A DNA stretch of 64,000 nt from Tolypeutes matacus (GCA_026826555.1 JAKSZT010054573.1:3060856-3124855); one strand, 5' to 3'. Shown: positions 1-12,080, counted from the first letter of the stretch. Made by a program: numbers and translations. Notes: generated from the sequence alone by a model not told the origin.

Positions 1-1733
1 TAAGCTCTCCAGAGGATTCCGATACATCCCAACCTTTTCAAACCATGTCTTTATGATATCCATTACACATCTCCAATCCACTTTCAGGTTCCAAAGTTTT
101 GTTGAAACACATTTGCTGCCAATGCCCCCTTCTCCATATTACTTTTTGCGTTAGTTTATAGCATTTTAAATACATTTATTGTCATTTTAGCTGGGGCCCT
201 GGTATGTGGAAGAGAGAAACTGGTGCAGTCAAGACACATTCTTCTTTAATATAAAGTCTCAGTTAAATTTAAATTAACTTGGTTCAAATATCAAATGGCC
301 AAGCCCATTTTTAAATAGGTGCCAGATCATCTCCACCGAGTGGAGCGGTAAACCCCTACGACCTATCACCCTAGCATGGGGTCACTGGGCTACAGGCACT
401 CTATAACTGTCAGGAGACCATGGAACTCAACCAATCTCTATGCCTGGCTTCAGGTCCCTCAACAATAAAATGGACATAATGAGCTTTACCAACCTAGACA
501 TTTCCCAGACCCTTTTTGAGGGGTAACAGGACCTGAGAATATGTGCTCTAATTAAAAGAATGCAACTTAAAAAAAAAAAAAAACTGACCACTAAACTGCA
601 TGTTTTAACCTGTGCCCTTGAAGATTGGGTGGTTCTGGCTTACAAAGCAGGCCACGTAGACCGCAAAAGGTACCGTTTCGAGAAATTTTTACACTGGGAA
701 TGAAATTCGTGGGCTCAGGTGACTGGTCATTATTCTGAATAGCCTGCTAAGAGCAGAAAAGGTGCAATGCCCTTGAGTGACAATGGGGCCGTGAATCTCG
801 TCCTTACCTCCGTGCATCAACCGCTATCCACAAGCACTGACTGCACAGCCAAGATTTCTGGAATAGACTGCAGAAAGCTGGAATAAAAGATAGCCTGCAG
901 ACCCCAGCCTCTGGGATGCTGAAAGGAGTATGTGGGGGGAGAGATGAGCACACGCACAAAGGCTTGAAAACAATAAAGTACATATTGAGTATTGTAGATT
1001 TTTAAAAGCCCTGGGTTGTTATTTCCAACCGCACTGCTGAAGAATTTCATAGGTTTCAGAGCCCTTTCTTTTTGATGGAGGACCTCTTTCATTTAAGGAC
1101 AGGACTCCTTGGTAGGAAGGAAGAGTCTTGAGTTTTAGTAAGTTGAGCATTAGAAGATAGGGGAGATGATTCAGGGATGAAGAGTAGGATGATGGAGGTG
1201 GAGGTGAAGAAGCAGGTGGCGTCCTTGGAAAAGGGGTTGCTCCCAAGTAGACAGCAGTCATTGAAGTGGGCAAGGGAATGCAAGCCTAGAGGTGAGACTG
1301 GGAACCTGACGGAAGGCGCTGAAATGCTAGACCAACGTTTTCATACTCTGGAAGAGTCTGCAGTCCCCTTCTTTAGAGAATTAACAGGAACTCTAAGCAG
1401 ACCTACTTGAAAACTCAAGGCAGAAGCTAAAATACACCTCAGGTGATCCCTGTTAAAGAAACGAAGTCGTGGTTGGACTGTTGACAATCTGCTTCTGCAG
1501 GGAGTTTGGCCTCACGCAGGCAAATGCTTGCAGCCGCTGCTGGTGACTCAGGCTCAGAGAGGGCAGACAGTGAAAGCCCGTCCTGGTCTCTCACTGCCCA
1601 TAGCATGGAGGAGGGAGTTCCCCAATGACCCCAATGCAAGGCCACAGGAAGCTTCCAAAGACATGGACCACTGACTTCCAGCAAGACTTCTGTAAAGACC
1701 CTGAAAGTGTCCGTAGGGTGGCTGCCTCTGGCT
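1..1733. other. Unique AT-rich DNA, no gene recognised
   Basis: I see no recognisable gene or confident repeat here. An A15 run lies at 569-583. Open frames on both strands are short, overlap one another and carry no motif I recognise. The sequence around 300-580 and 600-830 is slightly richer in CpG than its surroundings but forms no island. Confidence 0.5.
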
Positions 1734-2014
1734 GAACGAGCAAGACAGCGAGCTGATGCGACAGGCTGGCATGGTGAGCTGATGCAACGAGGAGACACAA
1801 TGAGAGACGCAACAAGCAGGGAGCAGAGGTGACTTCAGCGATTGGGCACCTCCCTCCCACATGGGAGGTCCCAGGTTCAGTTCCAGGTGCCTCCTAAAAA
1901 GAAGACAAGCAGACACAGAAAACACACAACAAACAGAAACAGAGAGCAGAAAGCGAGTGCAAACAACGAGGTGGTGGTGGGGGAATAAATAAGTGAATTT
2001 TTTCTTAAAAAAAG
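1734..2014 (+). mobile_element. DAS-type tRNA-derived SINE, 5' part of first unit missing
   Basis: The 5' part (1734-1818) is the body of a first unit, with the words 'gagcaagacagcgagctgat' and 'gatgcaacgaggagacac'. A second tRNA-like head starts at 1819 ('gggagcag'), with a B-box-like motif GGTTCAGTTCC at 1874-1884 and the conserved 'ggtgcctcctaaa' junction. The tail has AATAAATAAG and ends in an A run at 2007-2013. It is therefore a dimer lacking the first head. I could not find a clean target-site duplication. Confidence 0.85.
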
Positions 2015-2363
2015 GAGTTTAGGGCTTGTCTTTGTGCTGCAGAGCTTCTTAACACCTCTTTTCATTTGTACCTTTCAAAAGCCAAAGCAACTGCACAGAG
2101 CTCGACTGTATCTCCAAACGTGGACTGGAAAACAGGCTTGTATCCTTCCAGAGGCTTCTCCCAGCCCATCGATGGAAGGGTATTGTATGCCTGCCCCCCA
2201 TCCACCGTCATGGAAGGAAAGGGTGCTGGCTTCAATAAGTTTATGGTTGTAGCTGGAAGAATCAAGCGATGCGGCAATATATTTATTTTGATTCTTAAAG
2301 TTATTTAGCTAATGTTGGCTAAAGCACATTTTTCTAACGCTGATTTCTAATGCTATGCCTCTA

Positions 2364-2412
2364 TGTGTGTGTCTTTGTGAGAGAGAGAAAAAGAGAGAGA
2401 CAGAAAGAAAGA
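2364..2412. repeat. GT/GA-rich simple repeat
   Basis: A short GT tract runs into an imperfect GA/GAAA tract, purine-rich on the + strand. It looks like an ordinary decayed microsatellite. Confidence 0.8.
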
Positions 2413-2599
2413 TCTCTGTTCTTTATTTGTGAAGCCTGTATTTGGCCAGCATGTGTGTTTGAATGAAATAGCTTCCAAATCCAGCCCCGGCTGCGGTAGT
2501 TCTGTAGAGTGCCATTCTAGCTAAGCTGGGACTATATTTCACAGTTTTCCTTCTGTGTATGTTTTCAGAACTCAAGCAATTTCTATTAATCAAGCTTCA

Positions 2600-2735
2600 A
2601 AGCTTTTATATACAATGTTACATTTTATTTTCACAAAAATTCTCCACTGTTAACATGGCAATATTAGTAGTGCCGTTATCATTTATGCAGCTTGTTTACA
2701 GATGGGAAAACTGATAGGAGCACAGCGGGAAAATA
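2600..2735 (+). mobile_element. MIR SINE fragment
   Basis: The order of words fits the MIR core read forward: a 'tatacaatgttacattttattttcac' type region, then 'tagtgccgttatca', then the hallmark 'cagatgggaaaactgat' (compare 'cagatgaggaaactgag'). It is strongly diverged. The identification is from memory of the consensus. Confidence 0.6.
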
Positions 2736-2954
2736 AAACAGAATGTGGTCTCCTATCACTGACCCCTTTTCTTTTCTATTAGACTACGCTGATTATATGA
2801 CATGGTAATATCATCATGCATCTCTCTTTAGAACAGTATCTGATACATAATAAGCTCTTAATAAATAATTGCTATAGTATCTATTAACAATTCAGATAAA
2901 AATGTGATTAACTTTTTTGGTTTTGCTTTGCTTTAATTTCTCCTTTTTTCTCTT

Positions 2955-3720
2955 TTATTATTTTTTTAAAGAAGCTCTAGATGACATAAATATTACATTG
3001 AAAACATAGGGGACTCCCATATGCCTCATCCCCTCCCCTCCCATGCTTTCTCCCATTAACAACATCTTTCATTAGTGTGGTACATTTGTTATACAATTGA
3101 TGAACACATATGGAAGCATTGCTACTAACCATGTTTTACAGTTTGTTATGATTTACACTTTGCCCCACACAATTTTATAAGTTTTGACAAAATGTATAAT
3201 GGCCTGTATCCGTCATTGCAATGTCATGCAGGACAATTCCAATGCCCCCAAAATGCCCCATGTCACACCTATTCCTCCCTCTCGCTCCCCTCAGAACCTC
3301 TGGTGGCCACTGCCTTTATATCACTGTTACAAGTTCTTCCATTGCGAGAATAATCATAAGCCTACTTTAGTCCATAGTTGCATTCCCCCTTGAGGATTTG
3401 GGGATGGTGATGCCCACTCTCTTTCTGATTGAGAGGGTGCTTAGATCCCATGGGGCAGATGGATGGAAGCGTCTTGCTTGCAGTTGTAGACACTCTCTGA
3501 TTTTTGGGATGGGCGTTGTCCATCATCATCCTTTTGTGGGTTGAACTGGGTGAGTCTGATGAACTGAAGAGTAGGTGTTGTCTGCAGCTCTGCTGAGATT
3601 CAGGACTCAACTGGCATATGAACAGCTGGAGGATTGAAGTCTCTGGGTCACATATTTAATGGGTATAGTGTTAATTATAGGTTCAAATAGGAGGCATAAG
3701 AATCACATGTAGGAAAAGTA
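2955..3720 (-). mobile_element. L1-type 3' UTR, antisense
   Basis: The same sequence family recurs at 41785-42730 in the same orientation. Shared landmarks include 'cattagtgtggtacatttgt', 'attgatgaacacatat', 'caccacacaattttata' (here 'ccccacacaattttata'), 'gttgtagacactctctg', 'ggtgagtctgatgaactg' and 'gagattcaggactcaac'. The poly-pyrimidine side is on the left, so the element reads on the - strand. It resembles the long L1 3' UTR I associate with Xenarthra; the family assignment is inference. Open frames here (for example - strand 3362-3610) are non-coding shadows. Confidence 0.65.
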
Positions 3721-4655
3721 TAACAGAAGAACTACATAAGTAAAAGAATTTAGCAGATGACGCTTCTTCATACAGTGTATTTTCATACAGATTTCATTTC
3801 AAGCTGGCCGTATGCATAATAAGTGATCTAGAAACTTGAGTGCAAACGGCCAAACATGTTTCTCCCTTCTCCCAGAAACATATGTCTTGTCGAAATACTT
3901 TTGTGACAGTGTGGGAGTGTGTGTGTGCTTTCTGAGGGCTAATGTACAGGGTGAGAGAAAGCATTTAACACCAGATAAGTATGAATGTTTGAAAACCGGA
4001 TCCCCTCCACCCTAAGGCCTATTTCTCACAACTACTTCAGTAACACACCACTACACTTTTAAGCACAAGGAACTAAAAATGCCCCTGAGGAATTAGAGGT
4101 TACCCTCCATTACCATCACTCTTTAGCAAGGTATTAGGCTTAATCACAACTGTGCAAATGCATTAGGAGAACAACTTTAAATTGTGTCTTTCAAAAGAAT
4201 ATACCTGTGTAACAAAACTGCATTACTAGTAATTATTTGAAGGGGAAAATTATCAACAGAGCGGAACATAAATCAAATTGCTTAAGTTACAAAATGCTTT
4301 TTCTAATACTCTAGAAAAGACTGCATTCGTATACTTGGGGGTTTCTTTTATAATCACTCAGTAGAACTGGGTCTATTGTTCAAATGTTCAAACTCAGTTT
4401 GAAATTACCTTTGACATGTGCAATAGCCACACGACTCTTCTGGGTTCTTTAGCAAATCCTTTGAGGTCAGTTTTGAGTTAAATATATATTCATACAACCA
4501 AAATTATAAGGGAGAGCTCTTCAAATATTCCCTTAGAGAACTAGACAATAAATACTTTGGACATTAGACCGTGTGGACAAAGTGCAAAGTCAAGGATATT
4601 ATGGAAGTACATATATAATCTTTCAAAATTTACCATTTAGAAATGTACAAACCAT
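3721..4655. other. Unique AT-rich DNA, nothing recognised
   Basis: I see no gene or clear repeat. A short GT-rich patch occurs near 3909-3930. Confidence 0.5.
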
Positions 4656-4708
4656 TCGTGCCTCAGCAAACAATAAAAAGAAATTTTAAAAAAAGAAAAC
4701 AAAACAGG
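4656..4708 (+). repeat. A-rich tract
   Basis: The sequence contains AATAAAAAG followed by runs of A broken by single G or C. It could be the decayed tail of a retroposed element, but the preceding bases show no body I recognise. Confidence 0.5.
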
Positions 4709-5880
4709 CCCCTTGCCAAACGGTTCTAAGGTCTCAAAAACACTTCAAATGATCTAAATATGGCAGTTATACGAATAATGACAATACTGCTATCGGAAAT
4801 GACATAACGGGCATTTGCACGTCAAAGCTGATGCCCACACTTCACGGGCATCCTCTCCTTTGCTTGAGCCACGTTCTTTCTTCCCAACTAGCACTCGAGG
4901 GCAACTGGCACTGGAGGTCGTAGGCGGACCCGATTTGATTTCATTCCGTGAGTACAGAGCCATCCTTCGCCTGAGGTGTTCATGAAAGGGGCAGGATTTG
5001 TGGGACCCGCTGGCATGCAAAGGGCACCCGAGGAGTTCTGTTTAGTGCGTTTTTGACAGTGCCTTCAATAAGAAAGGCCATGGAAGAAAACAATAGTCGA
5101 CGCACAGCACCACTTAATCCCCGAAGGACTCTGAGGGATAAAGGATGCGACGACAGGAACTCTGGTCTGTCACCTGTTTGCTCAGTAACACGTTTCAACT
5201 ATTGCTGAACATAGAATTCTAAACGAAAACAATCCCAATTTTATCTAGTGAGATACAGTAGACATCATCAAACTAAGTTTTTAGTGTCAAAGAAAAGACT
5301 GCACAGTGCTTGTCCTACTCAACCTCATAATTGATGTTACAGAGAAAAATAAAAACTAGGATGTGGAGAGTGTCTTGGCCATGCCCCAGATGGCATAAAA
5401 CAAGCAGGAATTGCTGCCAGAGGTCTGTGACTGGTTTATTTTCAAGAGGGTAGAGTGGAGTGAGTGCTGCCCCTGAGGTCAGGTAGTTTTCACTACCTCA
5501 CCGACCGAGGATTATCAATCAAGCTCTTTTGCCCTCAGCTCTCCACTCAGGTGTTTGGAATCTCGGGTACTAAGGTTTCTGCTAGTTGTAAATGCCGCTA
5601 TCATGCCCATCTCTTTATCACGCCTTCCCATTCGTTGACCTGGCCTCCGCTTCTTCGAAAACCACCACTGGAGCTATACCATGGAAAACATCTTGGCAAT
5701 GGCCTCATTTTTGGTATTCCTTCTTAATTTGACCCCCAAAAATTGAGGCAGCATACAAAGACCACAGTGGGATGGGACGGCTGCTGCAAATTGCTATTCA
5801 GTGATTTTGTTTCATTGTTTGCTTCCCTGTAATGTCTTCCTACACCAAGGACCTATTATTCATTTAACATAAAGGGTTTA
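4709..5880. other. Unique DNA, locally CpG-enriched
   Basis: From about 4790 to 5180 CpG is more frequent than in the flanks, and there are overlapping short open frames on the - strand (76 and 72 codons) that I do not recognise. A small hairpin (AGGTAGT tttc ACTACCT) lies at 5481-5498. There is no evidence of transcription or splicing. Confidence 0.4.
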
Positions 5881-5881
5881 C

Positions 5882-5900
5882 TTTTTTTTTTTTTTTTTTT
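5882..5900 (-). repeat. Poly-T run of 19
   Basis: A pure T19 tract, possibly the A-tail of an antisense insertion. The sequence to the right (5901-6190) is AT-rich and I could not assign it to a family. Confidence 0.8.
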
Positions 5901-6189
5901 GGTAGAGCTTATTACGCGAGATATGAAATCATAGAATACAAAAATCCCAGTTTAGGGACATTTAGAACAAGCTTGGTTGGAACATTCTATTTTTTTTCCC
6001 AAAAATCTAGGGATTGTTTCCTAATTTTGCAAAGATGAACTACATAATTAAAATTCAAGTATTCCTCCTTGTAATGGTGTCCATTTCACGTAAAAAGATG
6101 GGGTTATTTTTTATAGGTTAGTCTGGGGATCTAATTAGGAACATAGTACCAAAAAGGAATCTCTGCCAATTAAAAAAAACTAGGTCACA

Positions 6190-6300
6190 GGATAATAACT
6201 AAGAAAAATGACTTAAAAGTACCTTGGAAGTGTTGACGGATATATCCGTGCAACTTGACAATGTTGATAAATAGTGATTATGTGGTGATGGTTTCTGAGA
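6190..6300 (+). mobile_element. Possible L1 3' UTR scrap containing a 14-bp palindrome
   Basis: The words 'gtgttgacggatat' and 'gattatgtggtgatggttt' resemble the old-L1 3' UTR stretch 'ggtgacggatatgtt ... tgtggtgatggtttc'. It includes the perfect palindrome ACGGATATATCCGT at 6236-6249. The match is short and could be chance. Confidence 0.3.
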
Positions 6301-6649
6301 AGAGCCAAATGTGCTCAGGCCAGAACATTTGAAGATGCTTTGATTATTTGTCACCTTCCAAAACAGCATCCTCTTTTGGTCATTATTTAATATGAAAAGC
6401 CTTATTAGGCACGCTTTTGAAGTATGTGAAAAACTGAAATGTTGCTACATCATGGAGGGATTTAGCCCCATGAATTTCCACCATTTCTCTTCTTGTTTGG
6501 TTTATTTAAATAGCAATCATGGAGGATCATACCTGGGGTATCATAAAGATATTATTTACTAAGGACAGGTTGTTGGCCGGGTGGAACGCTTGTTCTACCT
6601 GTATAGTGGATGGCACACCTGCACACAGGTGTGAAGGGGATTGAAGTAG

Positions 6650-6780
6650 AATCATGATACCTGAAGTTTGGTTTAAGGTTCTTCTCTAACTCTGTAACCT
6701 CACATGAGACAGTGGACTTTCCTGCATAATGTGAAATGAGGGAATTGGGTGAATCAAGAGTCTCCAAAGGAAATTGCAAC
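6650..6780 (-). mobile_element. MIR-family SINE fragment, antisense
   Basis: The order 'ttctctaactctgtaacctc', 'gacagtggactttcctgcat', 'aatgtgaaatgagggaattg', 'agagtctccaaagg' follows the reverse complement of a MIR element (normally 'aacctctctgggcctcagtttcctcatctgtaaaatgagggg'). A second MIR-like 3' end may lie at 6915-6975 ('ggattaggttgtctctaaag ... cattctgtga'). Confidence 0.5.
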
Positions 6781-6980
6781 TGAAACTGCAATCTTACAAA
6801 ATAACCGAAAGGGATGCATTCCTTCATTTCTGCCACTCTCGGCCTCCCGCACCAGCTCCTGATGAACTCAGTGCCCTGGTTGGGAGGAGTGTCTTCCAAG
6901 AAAATCTTGAAAACCACTGGATTAGGTTGTCTCTAAAGTACCACCCAGCTTGGGTGTATCATTCTGTGACCTACGAATAT

Positions 6981-8126
6981 AAAAACAAGCTAGAAAAAAG
7001 TCTGCTGGCCATTGTGCAAAAATAGCCAGAAATAGCAGCTGTGTACAGCAGGGGAAACAGAGAGATTGTGAGGTGAGGAATTCTCTTGTTTGTTGTCTGA
7101 TTTTGGGTTATTATTATTGAAATAATGAAAATGCTCTAATAATGATTGAAGAAACCTGTCCTCCTCACAGGGGAAGGGGGACCTGCTGGGCCTCCTGCTA
7201 ATACCTGCAGAGCTTTGAAATCAGAAGCCTGCCTTCAGCTCCTAGAGAGAGCTGGACCTTGCTACCTGCTGCTTTATTACATTACCACATCTTTCCCCGA
7301 CCTCCAATGTCCTGCAAAATGAGAGTCTTTGGCACCCTGCTTGGATTGCTGCTGAAAGGGAAAAAAAATCAATCTGTTTAAAGGAAATTAGTAACTCATT
7401 TATAAATGGGAAAGGGGAACAATCAGGATAAAGTAGGAGAGACAAAAGAGAAAGTAGATGAAAAACAATATGAACCTTAAAGTGATAAAATAAGACAGTA
7501 AAAGACACCCTGGTATTTAACATGATATTTGTAAAATGTAAAAATCCACAGAGGAGGTAAAAGCTCGTCAGTCAGTGCTGAGTGCCACACTAATATTTCA
7601 GAATAATAAATGGAAGAAGTAAGGACAGAGAGCAAGAGTAGAAAGATATAGAAATCATTAGGGAGAAGGCACCAAATGAAACCCTGCTGAAACATCCGAA
7701 TCACAAAGATTTACATAAAACTTTACAAGCTTCACTACAAGGGATGTTTCCTGTAACAGAAAGGAAATCAGTCTTGAATTGGAAGTACACATCACCACTC
7801 AGGAATCTAGACAATAGTTAACAAAATCTACGGACTCTTGCTGGAAAGAGGCCATGATTCAAGAATCCTGTATCCTCTAATGATTTCATTGTGGGAAGAA
7901 AAAGAATAAAGAAAGTTTAAAAAAAGTATTTTTTTTCATATGTGCAGCATCTCAGAAGGTTTACTTTCCTCATAGAGACTAATATTCAGAAAAGTACTGC
8001 AAAGAAACCAAAGAAAAAAATCAGAGCAAAGATAAAGGGAGATAAAGAGATTGGAAACCATTTTGAGCAATAGATCTTATATTTATCTTATCTTCATACT
8101 TATATTCAAAGTTAGATAGATACATA
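6981..8126. other. AT-rich DNA, possible L1/HAL1-like relic
   Basis: No gene recognised. Between about 7780 and 8090 the A-rich + strand resembles the A-biased coding part of an old LINE (L1 or HAL1), for example 'caagaatcctgtatcctcta'. The match is too weak for a firm call. Confidence 0.3.
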
Positions 8127-8141
8127 CATACATATTTTTAA

Positions 8142-8556
8142 TTTTTTTCAATAAATCAATTTTATTGTTACATATTAATAAAGCATAAATCCATCCAAAG
8201 TGTACAATCAGTGGTATTCGTTGTAATCACATATTTGTGCATTCATCACTTCAATCATTCTTAGAGCACTTTCATTATCCCAATAACAATAATAATAAAC
8301 AAACAAAAAAAACCTCATCACCTCTTCATCTCTCTATGCTTCCCCTGCTGTACATAGCTGCTATTCTTTTTCCTTCTCTCTAGAATATTTGTACTTATAT
8401 TTTGTATAAACAGTCTTATATATGCAATATCCCCCATATTCATGTTTTACATGAGGTTTTACTATCTTATATAGTCCCATGTTACAGTTTTTAGCTTTCC
8501 TTCTAGTAATATACATGACTTTAGACTTTCCCTTTCAATCACTGTCATACCCATAT
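8142..8556 (-). mobile_element. LINE 3' end insertion, antisense, with 15-bp duplication
   Basis: The element is bounded by exact 15-bp direct repeats 'catacatatttttaa' at 8127-8141 and 8557-8571. Just inside the left repeat is a T run followed by 'caataaatcaattttattg', i.e. a tailed 3' end with an AATAAA signal on the - strand. The body ('aagtgtacaatcagtggtat', 'gtgcattcatcac') resembles L1 3' UTR read backwards. The tail and duplication are directly visible and fit target-primed reverse transcription. It is 5'-truncated: only about 415 bp are present. Confidence 0.8.
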
Positions 8557-8654
8557 CATACATATTTTTAAAAAATAAAAATGGATGACAATATTCCTGG
8601 AAATTGTAACGTAAGAACTGAAAATGTGCTCTCTATTAAGAAAATATACCTACA

Positions 8655-8692
8655 TCTACGTGTGTGTGTGTGCATGTGTGAATACACACTGT
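8655..8692. repeat. GT-rich simple repeat
   Basis: A short (TG)n tract with interruptions. It lies in an A-rich region that may be an old LINE relic. Confidence 0.75.
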
Positions 8693-8867
8693 TCTTAAGC
8701 AGAAAATGTAGTAATAACATGGATATAAAAATTCTAAACTCTCAAAGCAAAACCATAGAGTTGAAAGAGGGGGACTGACAGGCTTATAAGGGAATTGGAA
8801 ATAGGAAATTAAAATATCTGTGTTAAATTCCTACTTATTTAATGTGGACATAGAGATGAAAATGTTT

Positions 8868-8995
8868 AACTATCAATTCAACAAATAGTTATTGAGATAT
8901 ATGAGCTGGGCACTGTATTAGTGATAATACAGCTATAAATAGGACAGTAACTTTCTTAAAACACATTTCAGAGTCTAAAGACAGACAATAACAAG
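8868..8995 (-). mobile_element. L2 LINE 3' end fragment, antisense
   Basis: The words 'attcaacaaatagttattga', 'gagctgggcactgtatta' and 'gacagacaataacaa' match the reverse complement of the common L2 3' end (normally 'ttcaacaaatatttattgagc ... gccaggcactgtgct'). Diverged but in the right order. Confidence 0.55.
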
Positions 8996-9684
8996 CAATA
9001 AAAAAATAACTGTTATTCAATATAGTAGAAAATTGAAAGATCAAGAGATTGTAAAAAAACACATAAATTTGAAAAAATTGTAGAATTTTTAGATGCGAAA
9101 AGCAATAATTCCTGAAACCAAAACCTCAAAGGTAGATTAAACAGTGGATTGCACATTGATGAATTGGGAAATGCTGAATTGGAAGCAAGATATGAAGAAA
9201 TCATTTAGAATGACATGCAGGAATATTAACAAGTAAAATATATAGAAGACACCTTAAGAGATGTAGAGAGTAGACCAAAAAATCAGTATACAATATGACT
9301 AAACAGTGTTAGAGAATAATATCATACACAGTAAAAGGAAGAGGTCATATTCCAAGGGATAATCTTGGGAAATTTCCAGAACCAATGTTAGACAAGAGTC
9401 TTCAGAGTCAGTATCGCAATGAATACTAAGAGAAAAAAAGGCAAATTCACACTTAGACATTTCATGATTAAACCGCAGAATAGAAAAGATTTTCCAAAAA
9501 GCAACCAGAAGAAATTAAACATGTACTAAAGAGTAACAAATAGGGGCAATACAATTCACAACAGCAATAGAAGCCAAAGGGCAAAGATTTATTTTTATTG
9601 CTTAGAGAAGTTTCAAACAACTAATTTTGAAAAACACCCACTGCAGAAAAAAAAAAAAAAAAAAAAAAAAAAACAGCAGAGTAA
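8996..9684 (+). other. A-rich sequence, possibly L1-derived, with an A27 run
   Basis: The + strand is strongly A-biased and lacks recognisable genes, as expected of L1 coding relics; it directly precedes a clearer L1 segment. An uninterrupted A27 run occupies 9647-9673. Whether that run is an insertion tail or slippage expansion is unknown. Confidence 0.4.
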
Positions 9685-10570
9685 TATGGAGGACTTGTCA
9701 AGATTTATTTTAAAGCTATAGAAACCAAGTGTGTAATTGTGTAATAATATTTGGAAAATAAATGAATGGACCTGGGAATCCAGAAATTAGTCCTCACTTA
9801 TATGGAAGTGTAGTTTCGGTAGTATTGTTATAAATTAGCATGTAAAGAATGGATTAATGAATACATAATGCTTTGTGAACTGGTCGTCCATAAAGGGGAA
9901 GAAGATAGATCCTTACCTCACACCCTACAAAAAGATATATCAATGAAAATCTACGTGGCTTAAAGATCTAACATGAAAAGCAAAACTTAAAGAATTTGTA
10001 AGAAGACAGAAGAAAAAGTGCTCCCCTGGACAGGAAGAGATTTATTATATAAGACACAAATGAATACACAATAAATATTTCTGAAAATATGCCATCAACA
10101 AAATGAAAAGCGAAGACCATATGAAGATTATCTGGAATATCCAGTGATTTGATTCATATCAAGAATATAAGAATATATGTATGTTAAGGCTTCCCCCAAT
10201 CAATGAGAAAAGGGAAAACACCTCCACTGAAAATAGTCAAGGAAAGGCATGGCACTTCAGAGAAGAGAACACCTGAACGATCACTACCATGTGAACTGTT
10301 TGCCTTTACTTGTGGTCAAGGGAATTCAAATGAAGGCAACAAGGAAACTCCCAACTGTTGGCAGAAGCAAAACTGGATCCTCCTGCCCCTTTTTGGGAGT
10401 GACAGTTGATGCAACCACTTTGGAAAGTGATGTGGAAGCCTCAGAAGAGATTAAAGATGCACTCGGCCTCCTATGTCAGAGTCTACTCCAGAAATGCACA
10501 GGCCATGGGTGCTGTGCCATTTGTGGGATTGTCCCCAGGAACTCGCTTATAATAAAGAAAAATTAGAAAC
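9685..10570 (+). mobile_element. Old L1 ORF2 3' region, sense, heavily decayed
   Basis: Blocks follow the order of L1 ORF2: 'aaagctatagaaaccaagtg', 'ggaatccagaaattagtcc', 'ccttacctcacaccctac', 'atgaaaatctacgtggctta', 'gcaaccactttggaaagtga' and 'ctactccagaaatgcacagg'. These mirror the end of the reverse transcriptase and the C-terminal region ('taaagacctaaatgtaag', 'gcagccactatggaaaacag'). The frame is broken repeatedly, so no protein can be made. The 105-codon frame at 10249-10566 is a fragment of this relic, not a host gene. Confidence 0.65.
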
Positions 10571-10724
10571 TATTTACATTAGAAGACTTGTAAGGCGAAT
10601 GAATAAATGACAGTTACAGTTGGCAATTCAGAGGGTGTGAAATTCAGTTATGAGTGAAAAAATCGGGTTTCTGGAGATACCCTTCAGCACGAGAATTACT
10701 TAAGTTTGAAAAATGAAACCGTAA

Positions 10725-10782
10725 CTAGATAGATACAGATGGACAGATGGACAGGTGAATGGACAGATACACACACATGAAT
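10725..10782. repeat. GATA/GACA-type simple repeat
   Basis: Imperfect tandem 'gata', 'gatg' and 'gaca' words followed by a short CA tract. A decayed tetranucleotide microsatellite. Confidence 0.75.
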
Positions 10783-11864
10783 GGAAAGACAATCCAGAGG
10801 GCTGGTAAAACCAAATTGAGGAGAGTCTTTTTCATGGGGAAGAGAGGGAGAGAAATGAAACCCAGGGCAGAGGCATGAGTTTCCAAATATGTTACAAATG
10901 AATCATTATGTGTAAAACTCAACGTAAGACATAAAGGGAAATATGTCAAAGCTGTACACATCACTCCTTCCTTTCCCTCCTCCACCACCCCCAGTACCAT
11001 TTTCATCTTCTCCTGAGCTGCATGGCTGCATTCCACAACAGCAAACCACTAACATTACCTCTTCAGGGAAAATAATTATTGTCACCAGGAAATTAGAGAC
11101 GTTATTTTCCTAGCATGTTCTGTTGCTCATTTAGTTTCAAGTACAGTAGAAACATCCAATTAATAATTGATTTGTTTGTTTTCCTCTTTCATTTCATATT
11201 TTATTTTCTCTGTTTAAATGTGTTATTTTCACATATCTGCAATCACTGTATCCGGCAGCAAATACTAGAGTTCTCACCAGTTGAAAATATGCTCCTTTAA
11301 TTTAAAATTTTTTCTTTAGGAATTGGGCTCCTGGGATTCTTGGACACATGTTAAAACACATCTTCATGTTCTTAGATAAAGAGGTTTTTCAGTCATAGCA
11401 ATTAGGTCACACTTACTGCCTGAGTGAAATGACCAATTTCCCTGAATTCAACAAAAACCTTTTTCCTCATCCACACTATCTTTCTTTTCTTGCTAAGTCA
11501 TTCTTTCCTTCCCACAATGTGACTTTCTAGTCTGGACTTTCTATTCCTTTCTCTGACTGTCAGTTAAGACTGGAGTAATTAAAATCACCAATGTTTCATG
11601 CAGTAACAAGTATAAAAATAGATTTTTAGAGAAGGGAGTGTGAGAAGAGAGAGGAGACTAAATGAGAGAAGAAAAGGTGCCAGCTGCTATGGGCCCTTGC
11701 CAGGGCCAATGAATTTAACTAAATGTATCATTTATACATATATAACACACCCACATGCACCCACAATATATCCATATCTTTATTATCTCTGTATCTCTAC
11801 CTCTATTTATACCCATGTAAAACAATTATTTACAATGTGTGTTTTGTGTCAGCAAGCCTTTGAG
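10783..11864. other. AT-rich DNA, nothing recognised
   Basis: No gene or confident repeat. TA/CA-rich words occur near 11733-11815. Confidence 0.45.
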
Positions 11865-12080
11865 GCATGCTGTTTGTTAATTCATGGCCCCGTCACAGTG
11901 CTCTTATGAGGTAGAAAAAGGGTACAAAAGGTCTTATGTACCCTTTTTGCACAGAGAACTGACACCAAGACATACACCTTATCCGAGGTCCCATAGCAAG
12001 CAAGAAGTGCACCTACAATTTGGGTCCAAGTAGTATGGGTCCAGAATTCCTTCTTCTAAACATTGTGTGCCGTTGGAAGT
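11865..12080 (+). mobile_element. MIR SINE, sense
   Basis: The elements of the MIR consensus appear in order: 'cagtgctcttatgaggtag', 'gcacagagaactgacacc', 'aggtcccatagcaagcaag', 'atttgggtccaagtagtatg' and 'agaattccttcttctaaaca'. A nearly duplicated 'gggtacaaaag/gtaccctttttg' forms a small inverted repeat inside it. Confidence 0.65.

Noticed and set aside
1819..1900. Possible functional tRNA gene (A- and B-box motifs)
   Set aside because: The motif is followed by SINE body and A-tail, is repeated elsewhere in the window, and cannot fold into a complete cloverleaf. It is a SINE head.
10249..10566. 105-codon frame with protein-like stretch
   Set aside because: It corresponds to a decayed L1 ORF2 segment, with flanking L1 blocks in the right order.
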